Source: Sceloporus undulatus
Lineage: Eukaryota; Chordata; Lepidosauria; Squamata; Phrynosomatidae
Reading direction: 5' to 3'
Assembly: GCF_019175285.1 (NCBI RefSeq)
Contig: NC_056525.1
Location: 120,402,931 to 120,466,930, forward strand
DNA length: 64,000 nt
Translations under genes and position numbers: made by a program
Shown: in pieces, positions 20,365 to 32,300 of the stretch
How the letters are laid out: each line of letters begins with the position of its first letter
How positions within the stretch are numbered: the first letter of the stretch is position 1
Notes under the pieces: generated by a model
Told to the model about the DNA's origin: nothing
Databases searched by the model: none
The model's input: only the letters and a program-made list of their open reading frames with translations

Positions 20365-20921
20365 CAGGGGTGTCACTAGCAGAGTGCAGAGAGTACAGGG
20401 CACACCAGGTAACACTCAAAGGGGTGTGTGTGACACCACTGCTTCCCAGGCATCTGCTTTTTGGCAGAAACCGGCTGTGGCATTTGCCTGCATCTCTTTA
20501 AAATGCTGGAGATGGTGCAAGTGGGGCGAGGCTCAGTTGGAGGAGAAAGGGGAGGCCTCAGGTTTTATTTTATTTTTTTATTTTAAATTTTTTTAAACAA
20601 TTTATTCTTTTTAAATGTTCTTAAAAACCATCACATCTTACCAAATTTTCACTTTCACCACATGAAACAAAGTACATGTGAATACATTTAGGCTGAGCGT
20701 ATGATAGTGTAATTTAAAGGTAGCATTTTCATTTTTTGAGTCGTTTATGTCACAACTATTACCATTACATTCAGTGATACACTGGAATTACGATGTATGA
20801 ATAATATTAGTACAAAAAAATTACTAAGGATTTTTTTATGGTGTGGTATGGGAGGAAGTTAATGGGTGGGTGACACCATGAAATGCCACTCTGGGTGACA
20901 CCAACCCTAGTGACACCACTG
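20365..20921. mobile_element. hAT-like non-autonomous element
   Basis: Left end CAGGGGTGTCACTAG and right end CTAGTGACACCACTG are imperfect inverted termini of hAT type. The flanks (ctgttcag / ctgcttga) are only loosely alike, so the target duplication is decayed or the ends are slightly off. The interior is AT-rich with no transposase frame. Confidence 0.55.
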
Positions 20922-20929
20922 CTGCTTGA

Positions 20930-21120
20930 TATAGAGTCTGCAAACGGTCTGAGCTGTGAGCCAGGAAGATTTATCTTCGGATCTAATTTTAGCTGTGAAC
21001 TCACTATTTTTTCATTGTCCCTCAGTCTGCCAAGTGTGTTTGGTAACATTGGCCTGCCTTACAGAATTGTTGCAAGGATTGCTTATATAATGCAATTATG
21101 AGACTAACACAATGTTGTAC
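20930..21120. repeat. MIR-like ancient SINE fragment
   Basis: 'ctgtgaactcactatttttt', then 'cattgtccctcagtctgc', then 'cttacagaattgttgcaagg' follows the order of MIR-type SINEs. Diverged and low confidence. Confidence 0.4.
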
Positions 21121-21453
21121 TTAAGTATGTTAGACTAAAATTTGGAACGATGCAGCTTCAAATCTTCACAGGTTGATGCAGGTTCAAATCAGCCATGAAA
21201 CTCAGTGGGTGATTTTTGGGCACCCACTGTCTTTCAGTCTAAATCCCAGACACACATTGGTGATACCTTTAGTAGCAGAAGAATCTGAGACACATCGCAA
21301 GATGTACAAAGGACAGTAGCTTTATTAGTAAAAAAAAGCCTAAAGTGTTTCAGCCTATATCTGCTCTTATGACCTTCTTCAAATACTTAGAATGCACTTG
21401 CAAAAAATGCAAAAGTCCTCTGCACCAGGGACTATGAGAACCTTTTTCTCTTA

Positions 21454-21771
21454 GGAGTTTATCACATGGGGGAAATCCCGTGCAAAAACAGGATTTAAAA
21501 GGTAGAAAAAACCCAGCAAAAGCTGGTTGATTTTCACACATGTTGTTGTTAAACTTGTGTTAAACCAAACGGAAAGAAAGCAAAAGCCACTCCTTTTTAC
21601 TTTTGGGATTTGGGATAAAAAAGTGTGGCTTTTGTCTACTTTCCCTCCACTTTCCATTCGGGTTAATATTAATTTAACAATGATGTCGTATGAAAATCAA
21701 CCTGCTTTTATGGGTTCCTTGCAATTTAATCCCCCATTTTTGTACGGGATATCCCCTATGTCATAAACTCC
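21454..21771. repeat. Foldback MITE, GGAGTTTATC family, copy 1
   Basis: Left end 'ggagtttatcacatggggga' and right end 'tatcccctatgtcataaact' plus 'cc' are inverted repeats. They are followed inward by the complementary 'cccgtgcaaaaacagg' and 'ccatttttgtacggga'. A longer interior palindrome has 'aaagtgtggcttttgtctac' against 'gcaaaagccactcc'. Class unknown; TA lies on both sides. Confidence 0.65.
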
Positions 21772-21835
21772 TATGACTGGTTTAAGAGTTCCTGGACAAC
21801 AACATATAACATGACAAAACCAAAGCAAAACAAAC

Positions 21836-22050
21836 CTGCAGAATTAGTGGAGTTTGAAACTGCTTTAGCTGTCATGGCTCCATCCTATGGAGTCCTGGAG
21901 TTTGTAATTTGTTGTGGCACCAGAGTCCTCTGACAGAGAAGTCTAAATATCTCACAAAACTACAACTCCCAGAATTCCATTGCATTGAGCCAGGGCAGTT
22001 AAAGATGTGTCAATTAAAAGCATTTAATTCTGCATTGTTGATGCAGCCCT
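21836..22050. repeat. MITE family C, partial copy
   Basis: Has 'gctttagctgtcatggctcc', 'tggcaccagagtcctctgac', 'aactacaactcccagaattcc' and 'attgagccagggcagttaaa', ending at 'gatgcagccc'. The left terminus is missing. Confidence 0.65.
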
Positions 22051-22119
22051 AGTTAAGCAATTTGATCATGGTTCAAATACGTTCAGTTAGGCAACCCAAC
22101 AGCTGCCTCCTTTTATATA

Positions 22120-22453
22120 TACAGTCATCCCTCCATATTTGCGGCTTTGATATTTGCGGATTTGATTATTCATGGATTTCATTAATATGTTCTCTCTAGG
22201 ACTGTCTAGGTCCTCCATTGCAACTCTGTGGTCAACTTTAACTAAAAGTTGCACTGAAAGACCATTTGTAGCTACTCCAGTGCCATTCTATGGTCAGTGT
22301 ATGTTGGACATTGACCACAGAGTTGCACTGGAGGACCTAGAGATTCCTAGACAGGTGTCCTCTCCGGTAAAAACAGTGTTTTTGTTATTTGCGGTTTTTC
22401 CATATTCATAGTCTTGTTCCCCTAACCCTAGCGAATATGGAGGGACAACTGTA
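22120..22453. mobile_element. Tigger-like MITE, TA-flanked
   Basis: Bounded by TA-CAGTCATCCCTCCATATTTG and CGAATATGGAGGGACAACTG-TA. The interior holds a second, nested palindrome ('ctaggtcctccattgcaact' against 'agttgcactggaggacctag'). Non-autonomous. It sits directly upstream of the probable NCF2 promoter. Confidence 0.8.
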
Positions 22454-22454
22454 C

Positions 22455-22733
22455 ATCCTCTTGCCAGTGGAATAGTGGTCCCTGGGTATCTGCTAGAGTT
22501 TGCTTCCAGCTCCCCATGGATGTAAAAATCTGTGGGTGCTCAAGTCCCATTAAATATAACGGCACAATACAATGGTGTTCCTTATATAAAATGGTAAAAT
22601 CAAGCTTTGCTTTTTGGAATGTATATATTTTAAAATTATTTTCAAACTGTGGATGCTTGAATCCGTGGATAACAAAAAACAAAAACAAAACAAAAAAAAA
22701 ACAACCCTTGGATACGGACGGCTGAGTGTATTA
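22455..22733. mobile_element. Tigger-like MITE, diverged, abutting the previous one
   Basis: Blocks 'ggtccctgggtatctgctag', 'gatgtaaaaatctgtgggtg', 'ctcaagtcccattaaatata' and 'gatgcttgaatccgtggata' occur in the same order as in the copies at 15173 and 61580. An A-rich insert lies near 22675-22700. The element starts at the edge of its left neighbour. Confidence 0.7.
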
Positions 22734-22884
22734 AGATTCCTGTGGAATCTTCAAAATGGAAGGCATCACTGCAGTTGCACAAGGAGGAGTCAACGTCAGA
22801 AAGCCCAACACCTGAGCAAGAAGATCACAGAGAGTGCTCTGTTTAGAAAAAGCTGCTTCATCTTAAGGCCAGCCTTCCAGGCCG

Positions 22885-22953
22885 TGTGGTATTACTTCCT
22901 CTCTCAAACCTGGCTTCTGTTTCAGTTATTAGTGAAGTGAGGACACTTCCTGG
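22885..22953 (+). promoter_or_regulatory. Candidate myeloid promoter elements of NCF2 (RUNX, PU.1, ETS)
   Basis: TGTGGT (22885-22890) is a RUNX core. Three bases on, TACTTCCTCT (22893-22902) is the reverse complement of the canonical PU.1 site AGAGGAAGTA. CACTTCCTGG (22944-22953) is a second ETS-type site. They lie 175-245 bases upstream of the NCF2 ATG. PU.1 control of the human NCF2 promoter is established; that these particular sites are used here is inferred. The TSS was not placed. Confidence 0.6.
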
Positions 22954-23127
22954 TGTCTTTATAACTGCAATACTGGCGAGCTTTCAGAGGGAACTCAGAA
23001 ATACAAGCCTGCAGAACATAGTGGCTGAATGTTCAAGAAGAAAGGAGTTGGCAGACTGGATTAAGGGGGAGCACTGCGAGGACCTTGTTTGCACCTGAAC
23101 TAGCTCGGGAAGGGCTCCAGCATCACC

Positions 23128-23301
23128 ATGGCACTTGTGGAGACTATCCGGCTTTGGAATGAGGGGGTATCTGCAGCTGATCGCAAAGACTGGACAGCAG
23201 CCCTGGCAGCCTTCACTTCAGTTCAGAATCCTTCCTCCAAAATCTGCTTCAACATTGGCTGCATCCACCTGATCATGGGGAATTTGGAGGAGGCGCAGCA
23301 G
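23128..23301 (+). CDS. NCF2: NCF2 coding exon 1 (TPR start)
   Basis: 58 codons, [20 protein letters not shown] to NLEEAQQ, the same length as human exon 1. The ATG lies in 'catcaccatggc', a strong Kozak context. The frame is open from the start and the donor is gtaggt. Encodes TPR 1 and most of TPR 2. Confidence 0.97.
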
Positions 23302-26300
23302 GTAGGTGGCCAAGAAGACTGAAATTTCAAACTACAGGAAAAGAGATTCCACCTAAACAAGAATTTCCTGACAGTAAGAGTTGTTCGACAGTAGAATACA
23401 CTCCCTTGGAGTGTGGTGGAGTCTCCTTCTTTTGAAGTTTTTAAACACAGGCGGGATGGAGATCTGTCAGGGATGCTTTGATTGTGAGTTCCTGCATGGC
23501 AGGGGTTGGACTGGATGCCCCTGGGGTCTCTTCCAACTCTATGGTTCTAAAATTCTACCAATGCAGCCAGAGAGCATAGGATCAATTAAACTTTCACTTT
23601 ATGCAGGCATCCAACTTAACCCTATTCTTGGCTATTCCACTTTTCATGTGTTAGCATAGATAACCTGCCTTAGTACCTGTTGCCTAATGCAAGAAGAATA
23701 GGCATGTGCAAAGTTCATTGATCAGAAGCTCAAAAGTGAACCATCTGCTCCTGATGGCATCATATGATGGCCAAGCAACGTTGTCCAAGTGTGATGCAAT
23801 AGAAGTTTCAGAGTAGGATTGCATTAAGGAAACCGAAGGTGTTACTACAACTTAGGAACGAGTGGAAATATGATTTACTTTAATTGTTTTTACTACAGCC
23901 TCTCAGAATGTTACAATATCTTCACATATATGACAAAGATAAACTTAGTTTTTAAAATGGAACAAAGAAGAAACTAAAACTGATAGATGTGTCTAAGTAG
24001 GTGGAGGACTTTGAGTGCTCAGCCCACAGCAGAGAATTTTGTTCTATTCATCTTTTATATGAACTTTTGAACGTCTGCAAATTTATTTGTAAGTGTAGGA
24101 GAAAAACTTGGTAGTTTTTATTTTAAAAAAATCAAATAAGGGAGAAGGTAAAGCGAACAAGTTGTCATGACCAGTGTGAATATCAGATTATTGGCCTCAA
24201 CTTGGAGGATGATTTTCCAGCTCGGGCTTGTGCTTGTGACCCATCTGCCCAAGCGCAGCTCTTCAGTCATGTAGGTTTGCCAACTTCTGGTTCTAGAAAG
24301 GCTGCTCCTTTCCTGGTGAGTCCTGGATGGAATCTGGCAAATCATAGTTAGGAAAAGGGAGACTTGCCAGGCTGTAGCGAGAACCTGACAAAAACTGGCA
24401 GTCACCGATAATGCCAACCACATTATACTTGTTACATCACAAAATACTGGTTCATCTGTCCAAACTAGCCACATAGTGGTTGAGTAGGAACCCTTCATTG
24501 TGAACTACCAGGTGCTCTCAAACCTCTCTTCTCCAATACTGGAGAGCCAGACAGGTATCAAGCACTGAGGTTTACTGTTCAGCAACTACTTGTGTAACTG
24601 CTGGATTCAGTTTGGTCATCATGTTGGTCATAGTTCGTATTGGCAATAGTTAACAATCCAGGAGTCCTAAACTGCAGTATTTATCCTGTGGGTAGATGTT
24701 ACAAAATGGTGGCGGTGGTGGTGATGGTGATGATGGCGATGTTTACATATTATTTCTGCTTCCTTCAGGCCTTTACCAGGAGCACCAACAATGACAAACA
24801 CTTAGCAGTTGCCTACTTCCAGCGAGGAACTGTGGCGTACCAGATGGAGAAGTGAGTTGTAACATTTTGGGCACCTTATAAAAGTGATGGAATCTTATTT
24901 TACTTTCCAATGCTCATGAATTCAGCCACTTTCTCTTTGGTCAGTTAGTGTAATGCTATATACAACTTGAGGCCTGTTACAGACAGCCAAAATAAAGCTG
25001 CTTCGAGTCACAGTGGAGGTATGGTGTTTCAATGATGCATGCGTCCTAAAAGTCCATCACTGGCACCTTGAACCCACCCACTGCAACTTTTGCCCACCCC
25101 TGAGCTTGTCTCACCACAATACTAACATGTCATCTACATTCAAATAATGAGAACGCAAAGAATCATAGAATCATAGAGTTGGAAGAGACCACAAGGGCCA
25201 TCCAGTCCAATCCCCTGCCATGCAGGAAATCACAGTCAAAGCATCTCTGACAGATGGCCATGCAGCCTCTGTTTAAAAACCTCAAAAGAAGGAGACTCCA
25301 CCACTCTCTGAGAAAGTGTGTTTGTTCCATTGTCGAACAGCCCTTACTGTCAGGAAGTTCCTCCTAATGTTGAAGTGGAGTCTCTTTTCCTGAAGCTTGC
25401 ATCCATTGCTCTGGGTCCTAGTCTCTGGAGCAGCAGAAAACAATCTTGCTCCCTCCTCAATATGGCATCCCTTTAAGTATTTAAACAGGGCTATCATATC
25501 ACCTCTTAAACCTTCTCTTCTCTAGGCTAAACATCCCCAGCTCCCTAAGTCGTTCCTCATAGGGCATGGCTTCCAGACCCTTCACCATTTTAGTCGCCCT
25601 CCTTTGGACACGCTCCAGTTTCTCAATGTCCTTTTTGAATTGTGGTGCCCAGAACTGGACACAGTATTCCAGGTGGGGCCTGACCAAAGCAGAGTACAGT
25701 GGCACTATTACTTCCCTTGATCTAGACACTATACTTTTATTGATGCAGCCTAAAATTGCATTGGCCTTGTTAGCTGCCGCATCACACTGTTGACTCATGT
25801 TCAACTTGTGGTCTACTTGGACTCCTAGATCCCTTTCACATGTAGTTTCATTCAGCCAGGTGTCCCCATCCTATATCTGTGCATTTCATTTTTCCACCTG
25901 AAGTGCAGTACCTTACACTTCCCTCTCTGTTTAATCCAATACCAGTTATAATAAACTACATACAAAAATAAGTTTCATGAAATCTTGAGTATACAGAATG
26001 ACAAAAATGAAAAATTATAGCTTAAAGAACAGCACAGGCATCCTATTTTAAAGTTTTCCCTTGGATGATAATAAAGAAGTTAAAAATTAATGCTGTGTAG
26101 ACTAGAATAGTTGCCTCAGAGTACAAGAATTGTACAGTCTAGTGCAACAATACCTTACTCCGCATTTTTCTGGGAACTTAGAGGTATACCTCAGTTAACA
26201 AAGCCGATGTATTCCCAAGTATTACTCTTTTAACCGAAAATGTGGTGCCAGAGTCAGAAACAACATGGAAAGAATATGGATAGGTTCTTACAGTTGAAAA

Positions 26301-29300
26301 AGGAAAATAGTTCAACGTGTTTTAGCAACCCTTACCTTAAAAACTAACAACATATACGTGTGAAATAAATCAGTCAGGTCAGGTAAGTGTTATATAACTA
26401 AACAATAACATGATGAACCTTCCAGAGAACACTTGAAGGCTTCTGCTGAAATACACCCAGGGATGACTTTTTCTTTCACTAGCAATCACGTTTCTTATGA
26501 TTTCTGTTTTGATGGACAAATGTATACATCTATGTTTTTTAATATTGGGGAAGGGGGGAGCTTATCTGCTCTCCCCTTTTCTGTCGCATCCCACTGCTGA
26601 TGCTACTAAAAACTTTCAGCTAGACAGAGCATGAGGAGGAAAAGGGGGCTTGGCAGGAGTAAAACAGATTTTGTAAAAAAGAGCTTCTTTGTCGGAGGCT
26701 TTGTTAACTAAGGTATGCTTATCCTACTCTTTCCTTTCTTTGCATTCCAGTTATGAAGCAGCCCTTAGTGACTTAAAAGAAGCATTGGCTCAGCTACGTG
26801 GGAACAACCTAATAGACTACAAGATCCTAGGCTTGCAGTTTAAGTTGCTTGCTTGTGAGGTGAGTTCTGGGCTTGTTCAGTACCACTTGAAGCATCCACT
26901 CAAAAACAGAAGAGATTTGACTGCAGACTGCAATTCCAAGCATATATGTTTACCAATGTATTATTACATTTGAGTCTTGCGTTTCCTCCAATGAGTTTAA
27001 GGAGATTATTTCCTTTTGCTTTCACAACAACCTTGTGAGATACCAGTATGGTAGTTAAGTTCAGACAGACAGTTAAACTCACAGACTAAACTTTGCGAAT
27101 TTGAACTCAGGTCCTTCTGGTCAAAGACAAATGCTCTACCTATTAACTTTTCCTGGCACCCAATAGAAATCAATGGGAGTTCCAAATAAATATGGCTATA
27201 TCCTCCTGACTCTCCTGCTCTTTTCCCCACAGGTGTTGTACAATATAGCCCTTGCCTGCGCCAAGTTGGATGACTGGAAAAATGCTGAAGAGCATATGAT
27301 AAAAGCAGTGAACCTGAAGACTGGATCCCGACACAGCAAAATTGATAAGGCCATGGAATCCATCCTTGTAAGAAAATGTAGAAATGAAACTTAGGAAGAG
27401 CTAGGCTTTTTGCCCGAGAGCCATGTAATTTTGGGGAACTCATGTAGCGTCTGTATTTTGAGATAGCTATATTCAGGGATGCAGCACATCTTTGTGATTA
27501 TCAGCCTGACGTTCTAAGAAGGCCTAGGATTTCAGCGCAAGTATGCAATCGAGAATCATTAACCATGTCACAGCTGTGGAGGGAATAGCCCACTTCATTT
27601 ATTGCATCCGTTTGTATTTGCATCTGTTTGTATTCAGAATGCTAGAAATGGGAAGCCCAACCACCCCAAGGGCATCAGATTCCATCCGATCTTGGAAGCT
27701 CAGCAGAGTCAGGCTTGGCCAGCACTTTGATAGGGGACTGTCAAGGAATACCAAGTGCTGTAGGCAATGGAGAAGGGAATGGCAAATTGTCTCTGAGTAT
27801 CCTCTACCTAAGAAAATCCTATGAATAGTTTTTCGTGAGTTTTTTCAGGTTATGTGGCCATGTTCTAGAAGAGTTTGTTCCTGATGTTTCGTCAGCATCT
27901 GAGAATGGCATCCTCAGAGAAGGTGAAATGTCAGGAACAAACTCTTCTAGAACATGGCCACATAACCCGAAAACCCCACAAAAACTATAAATGCCAGCCA
28001 TGAAAGCCTTCAACTTCACAAATCCTATGAAATTCATAGAGTTCTAATATGATGGCATCTGAAGGCTTTTAGGTATCTAGTTAACTAGCTATCTGACAAC
28101 TCCATCAGTAGTTATGTAGAGAAGACAAATGTTGTACAGGAATAGGAAAACATATAAATTGCAAAATTCTGTTGACTTTGGTATAAGAACCCGAAACTGT
28201 GTGGCGTTTGTACGTAAATGATAGTGTGGTTCTTCATTATCCTAAGCTTTCATCATTAAACTATATATGGACACTTGTCACTGTGTGCCTTCAAGTAGCT
28301 TCCACGTATGGTGATCCTAAAGTGAACTGATCATGAAGTTGTTTTGGCAAGATTTGTTCAGATACAATGGCTGACATCCTGACTGTTGATTACTGAGTCA
28401 GTTGTATGTACCTATATGTTATTACCATTCAACAATTGATTCAGCTCTGCTCAGAACAAACCAACAGGATGTCAGCCAATATTTTCAGTGGCATTTGGGG
28501 ATGAGAGGGTCATTGCTGTTGTTCAAGTGCACTGAAGGTAAATATGCTGAAACATGGGGGGACGGGGTGGGACAGATGTTTACATGGATTACATGGGGCG
28601 GGATGGGTGTTTACATGGATTTAGCGCATGGATAGGGAACCTTTTCCGCCCCTATCATGTACCATGTTCTCTCAGGGATAATTAGAATTTGGTAAAAGTT
28701 ATTTTTGGACTATAGCTCCCAGAATTGCTTGAGCTAGTATGTCCAGAGGCCATGGTGGATGGGAGATTCTTGGAACTGTATTACAAAAAAATATTTTAAG
28801 TTCTGGGTGCAAATGCTGGTGGTGGATGGTGCCAGAGCTAGGAGTAGCAATACTATAGCATTCTCTTTCCCACTACCTCCTCCTGATACCAATCCCTCCA
28901 CAAGCATGCTACAAAGAATGCTGAAGGAATGCTGGTGTTTTTGGCAAGATATGTTTTGTGAGAAAACCACTGATAATTAATTAATCAATTAATTAGGTCT
29001 TCTTGTATCTGCAGAAACAAAGATTCTTTGACCCCATCGTGATTCCTGAAGGGAAGTTGTTTCGGCCGAATGAAAAGCAAGTGGCACAACTGGAAAAGAA
29101 AGACTACTTAGGGAAGGCCACGGTAGGATGTGAATCTATGGCAAAAGTAGAATTAACAGATTCTATCAAACTTGTATTCTTAAAGTCTCACCCAGATGAT
29201 AATAGAGTTTCCAAAGTTTCTAGCTGCCCAGGAAAAACAACAACAACAACCTCCTAACTTGCTTTTTTAACAGCAGCAGTTAGCCAGTGAAGTCCATATT

Positions 29301-32300
29301 TCCCCTAGTTATTTCTCTCTCTCTTTATTTAAAGTACTTCTTTATTGCCCCCAGCCCACAAGGGCTCCTGAGGCAAAGATAAAACCCAACTAAAACAATA
29401 CAGAGATAAAACATTTTAAAAACACATTCAAATACTTTTTTTGAACTCCTAAAAGCAGTCTTAAAAACAATCCTGGAATCCACTTTTTAAAACAGCAATT
29501 TTAAACACTGAATGCCATGCAGGCCAGCACTGTCTTGGCTGCCCACCGGAAATTTAAAACTGATGGGGCCAGCCAAATGTCCATGAGTAGGGAGTTTCAC
29601 AGTTCAAGGCACTGCTATAGAGAAAGCCCTGTTATGGGTAACTACCAACCTACCTTCATGAGGTGTTGGGACACACAGTAGGACCTCCTCTGAAGATCTC
29701 ACATTTTTGACAGGCTGATATAGGAGAAGGTGGCCTTTCATATAGCCTGGAATCAAACTAGAAGCCAGAGCAATTCTTGCAAGATTGGTCTTATATGGTC
29801 TCTAAAATGCACACCTGACACCAGTTTGGGTGCTGCTGCATTTTGCACTAGCTGCAGCTTTCGAATGCTGGGACTGAAGCCAGGCAGCCCTCCAGATATT
29901 CTGCAGCTTCCAGAAGCCCTAGCCAGAATAGACAATGGTGAGAATGCTGAGAATTGTAGTCACAACTTTCTGGAGGACCAAGAGTCCCACCCGTGGACCA
30001 AAATGTATTTGAACAGTGTTTTTTGCATGTTAAAGATGAGTACTTTTTGAATGTCTGTGTTTTTCACCCAGACTTGTCTATTGCTGAGTGCCAATTGTGT
30101 CTAGCCCTCAGACAGTCTGAGAAGTGCAGATGTAAGACAAGTCTGTCTAATTTTGGACTAAAAACCACACAAATCCTCAAACCATGTTCTAGTTCTTCTT
30201 TCCTCTTCTGCCCATACTGGCATGCAAGGGAAATGCAATTAGCTGCCATGCATACCCCTTCCCGAACACATTGCCCAGCATCTCCTGGTTTCATTCAGGC
30301 AGCATTAGCAATAGCATAAGTAAGCAACATTAAAGTGCATTGAGATACCCATTTTACATTTAACAGTCATTGAGAAGATGTCTCAGCTAACAGAATTCAT
30401 CTGCAGTGAAGGCTTGGATCAAACTAAAGGCAACAGTGGTTGGCTCAAGAGAAATAATGCTGTGGAGGATGTTGCACAGTTGCTCGAACATTGTTTTTGT
30501 TTCTGTAACACCTAAGACATAGTATTGAAGAGACTAATTTAACTAGCATGAGGAAAAACAGAAAAGTGAGCATGAAATGATGACTGATCAGGGAGCCTAA
30601 AACAGTGTTCTTCCTTTTGATTCCAGGTTGTGGCATCTGTGATTGACAAAGATGAGTTTTCAGGCTTTGCTCCCCTGCAGCCCCAGGTAAAGCTGAATTG
30701 CTTGCTCTCGCTGACTCTTGTCTAGCTATCTTCCTGTCTTATTAAAGGGATGCCTTTCTTATGTTGACTCACTCTGGGACGCAAGGTCCAGTTCCTGCTA
30801 CATTAGAATGATATGACCTCTCTGTTATTATATATATGTCCTACTCCTGGCATCCCCACTCCCAGTATTATCTGTATTTGCTGCCTGTTGTGAAAGAGTT
30901 AACATTTCCAGTAGGATAAGGAAGTGGACAACATTGCCAAATGCCTCGTATGTTAAATGACTTCTGCTTAGGGATGACTCCTTTAAGTCTGTAACATTCA
31001 GTAGGTTAATTTTTTGAATCTATTAAAAACCACTTGAACAGTTTGCAAAGCACCTCCGTTTAACTGGAGAACAAATTGCTTTTATTCATTTTGGAATGTT
31101 ATAAATTTCCAAAGTTTCATATGATATGGTGCATCTTAGAAGAGGCACTCCCTCTAACAGGGGAATTCCCACTTGCCAACAGTAACTGGAAGTAGGTGGG
31201 ATCAAAGAACTGTAGGCCATGATCTAACAGGGCACTTTGGCAACCTAATTTAGTGGAACCAGGACTATCTTTGTCTTCTACTGCAGCCCTCCATGTTGCC
31301 AAGAACATGCTCAGAGAGGGTTTCTTAGTGCTCCGGAGCAGATTTTTGGGTGTACAATGAGCCACAGAAGGGAAAGGGAGATCACTGGTTCCAGTGGAAA
31401 CATCACATTCCAGGAGAAATGCACCATTGGATTGGTATAATGTCACAATATGAATAAATGTTACTTCCATTTTTGGTAGAAAATGTTCATTTAGGATCAT
31501 ATTTTAATTCACATCAAGGTCAGGATCAGGAGAGATCATTAAATGTTTCTTTGTAAATGGCCTGGGAAGCAGGATGCTTTTTGCGGTGGCGGTGGCAAGC
31601 AGCATCAAACAACCAGCACCACTTCCATTAAGCTGCTTCATAGATGGAAGGTGCAGGGAATGGAAGTGTGTTACTTTTGCTAGTGACATCACAAGCAGTG
31701 GTCAATAGATGCTTTGCAATAGTCATACATATCTCTGTGGAATGAACCTTCATTTCCTTTTTGATGGCAACTTTAATTAGCCCTTCAGTTCATAAATAAC
31801 TCCTCAATTGAAGTACATAGACTTGCAGGAATAGTGTACCCTGGGGGAAGCCAATATTTTCCAGTTTCTTGTATTTTAGGTTTTTAAAATTATCTTTTAA
31901 TGTGAATAGTAGTGGTGAGTTCTATCAACTGGCAGATCTTTTAAAGCTGTAAGGCAGCATACAAATACTCCTATAAATACATGTGCCTTTCCCCTGTCTA
32001 TTCCATTCTGTAAACTGGAAACTTGTAATCAGTGTTACCTGAATTTACTGCTCTTACATTAACTTCCTTGTGCAAGATTGTGTGTTTGCAAGTTGTTTCT
32101 GACTTATGGTGACCTTAAGGCAAACTTATCATGTGGTCTTCTTGGTAAGGTTTGTTCAGAGGAGGTTTACCATTGCCTTTCCCAGAGGTTGAGAGCACGT
32201 GATTTGCCCAGTGGGTTTCACAGCCAAGCGGGGAATCTAACTCTGGTCTTCAGAATCTTGCACAAGTAGTAGTAAAAATGGAATGTGCATGATGTGTTGC

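Noticed and set aside
27655-27765. A 5S rRNA gene
   Set aside because: The 5S-like part is diverged and fused to a SINE body, and the copy at 3785 shows the same fusion, so it is a SINE head.
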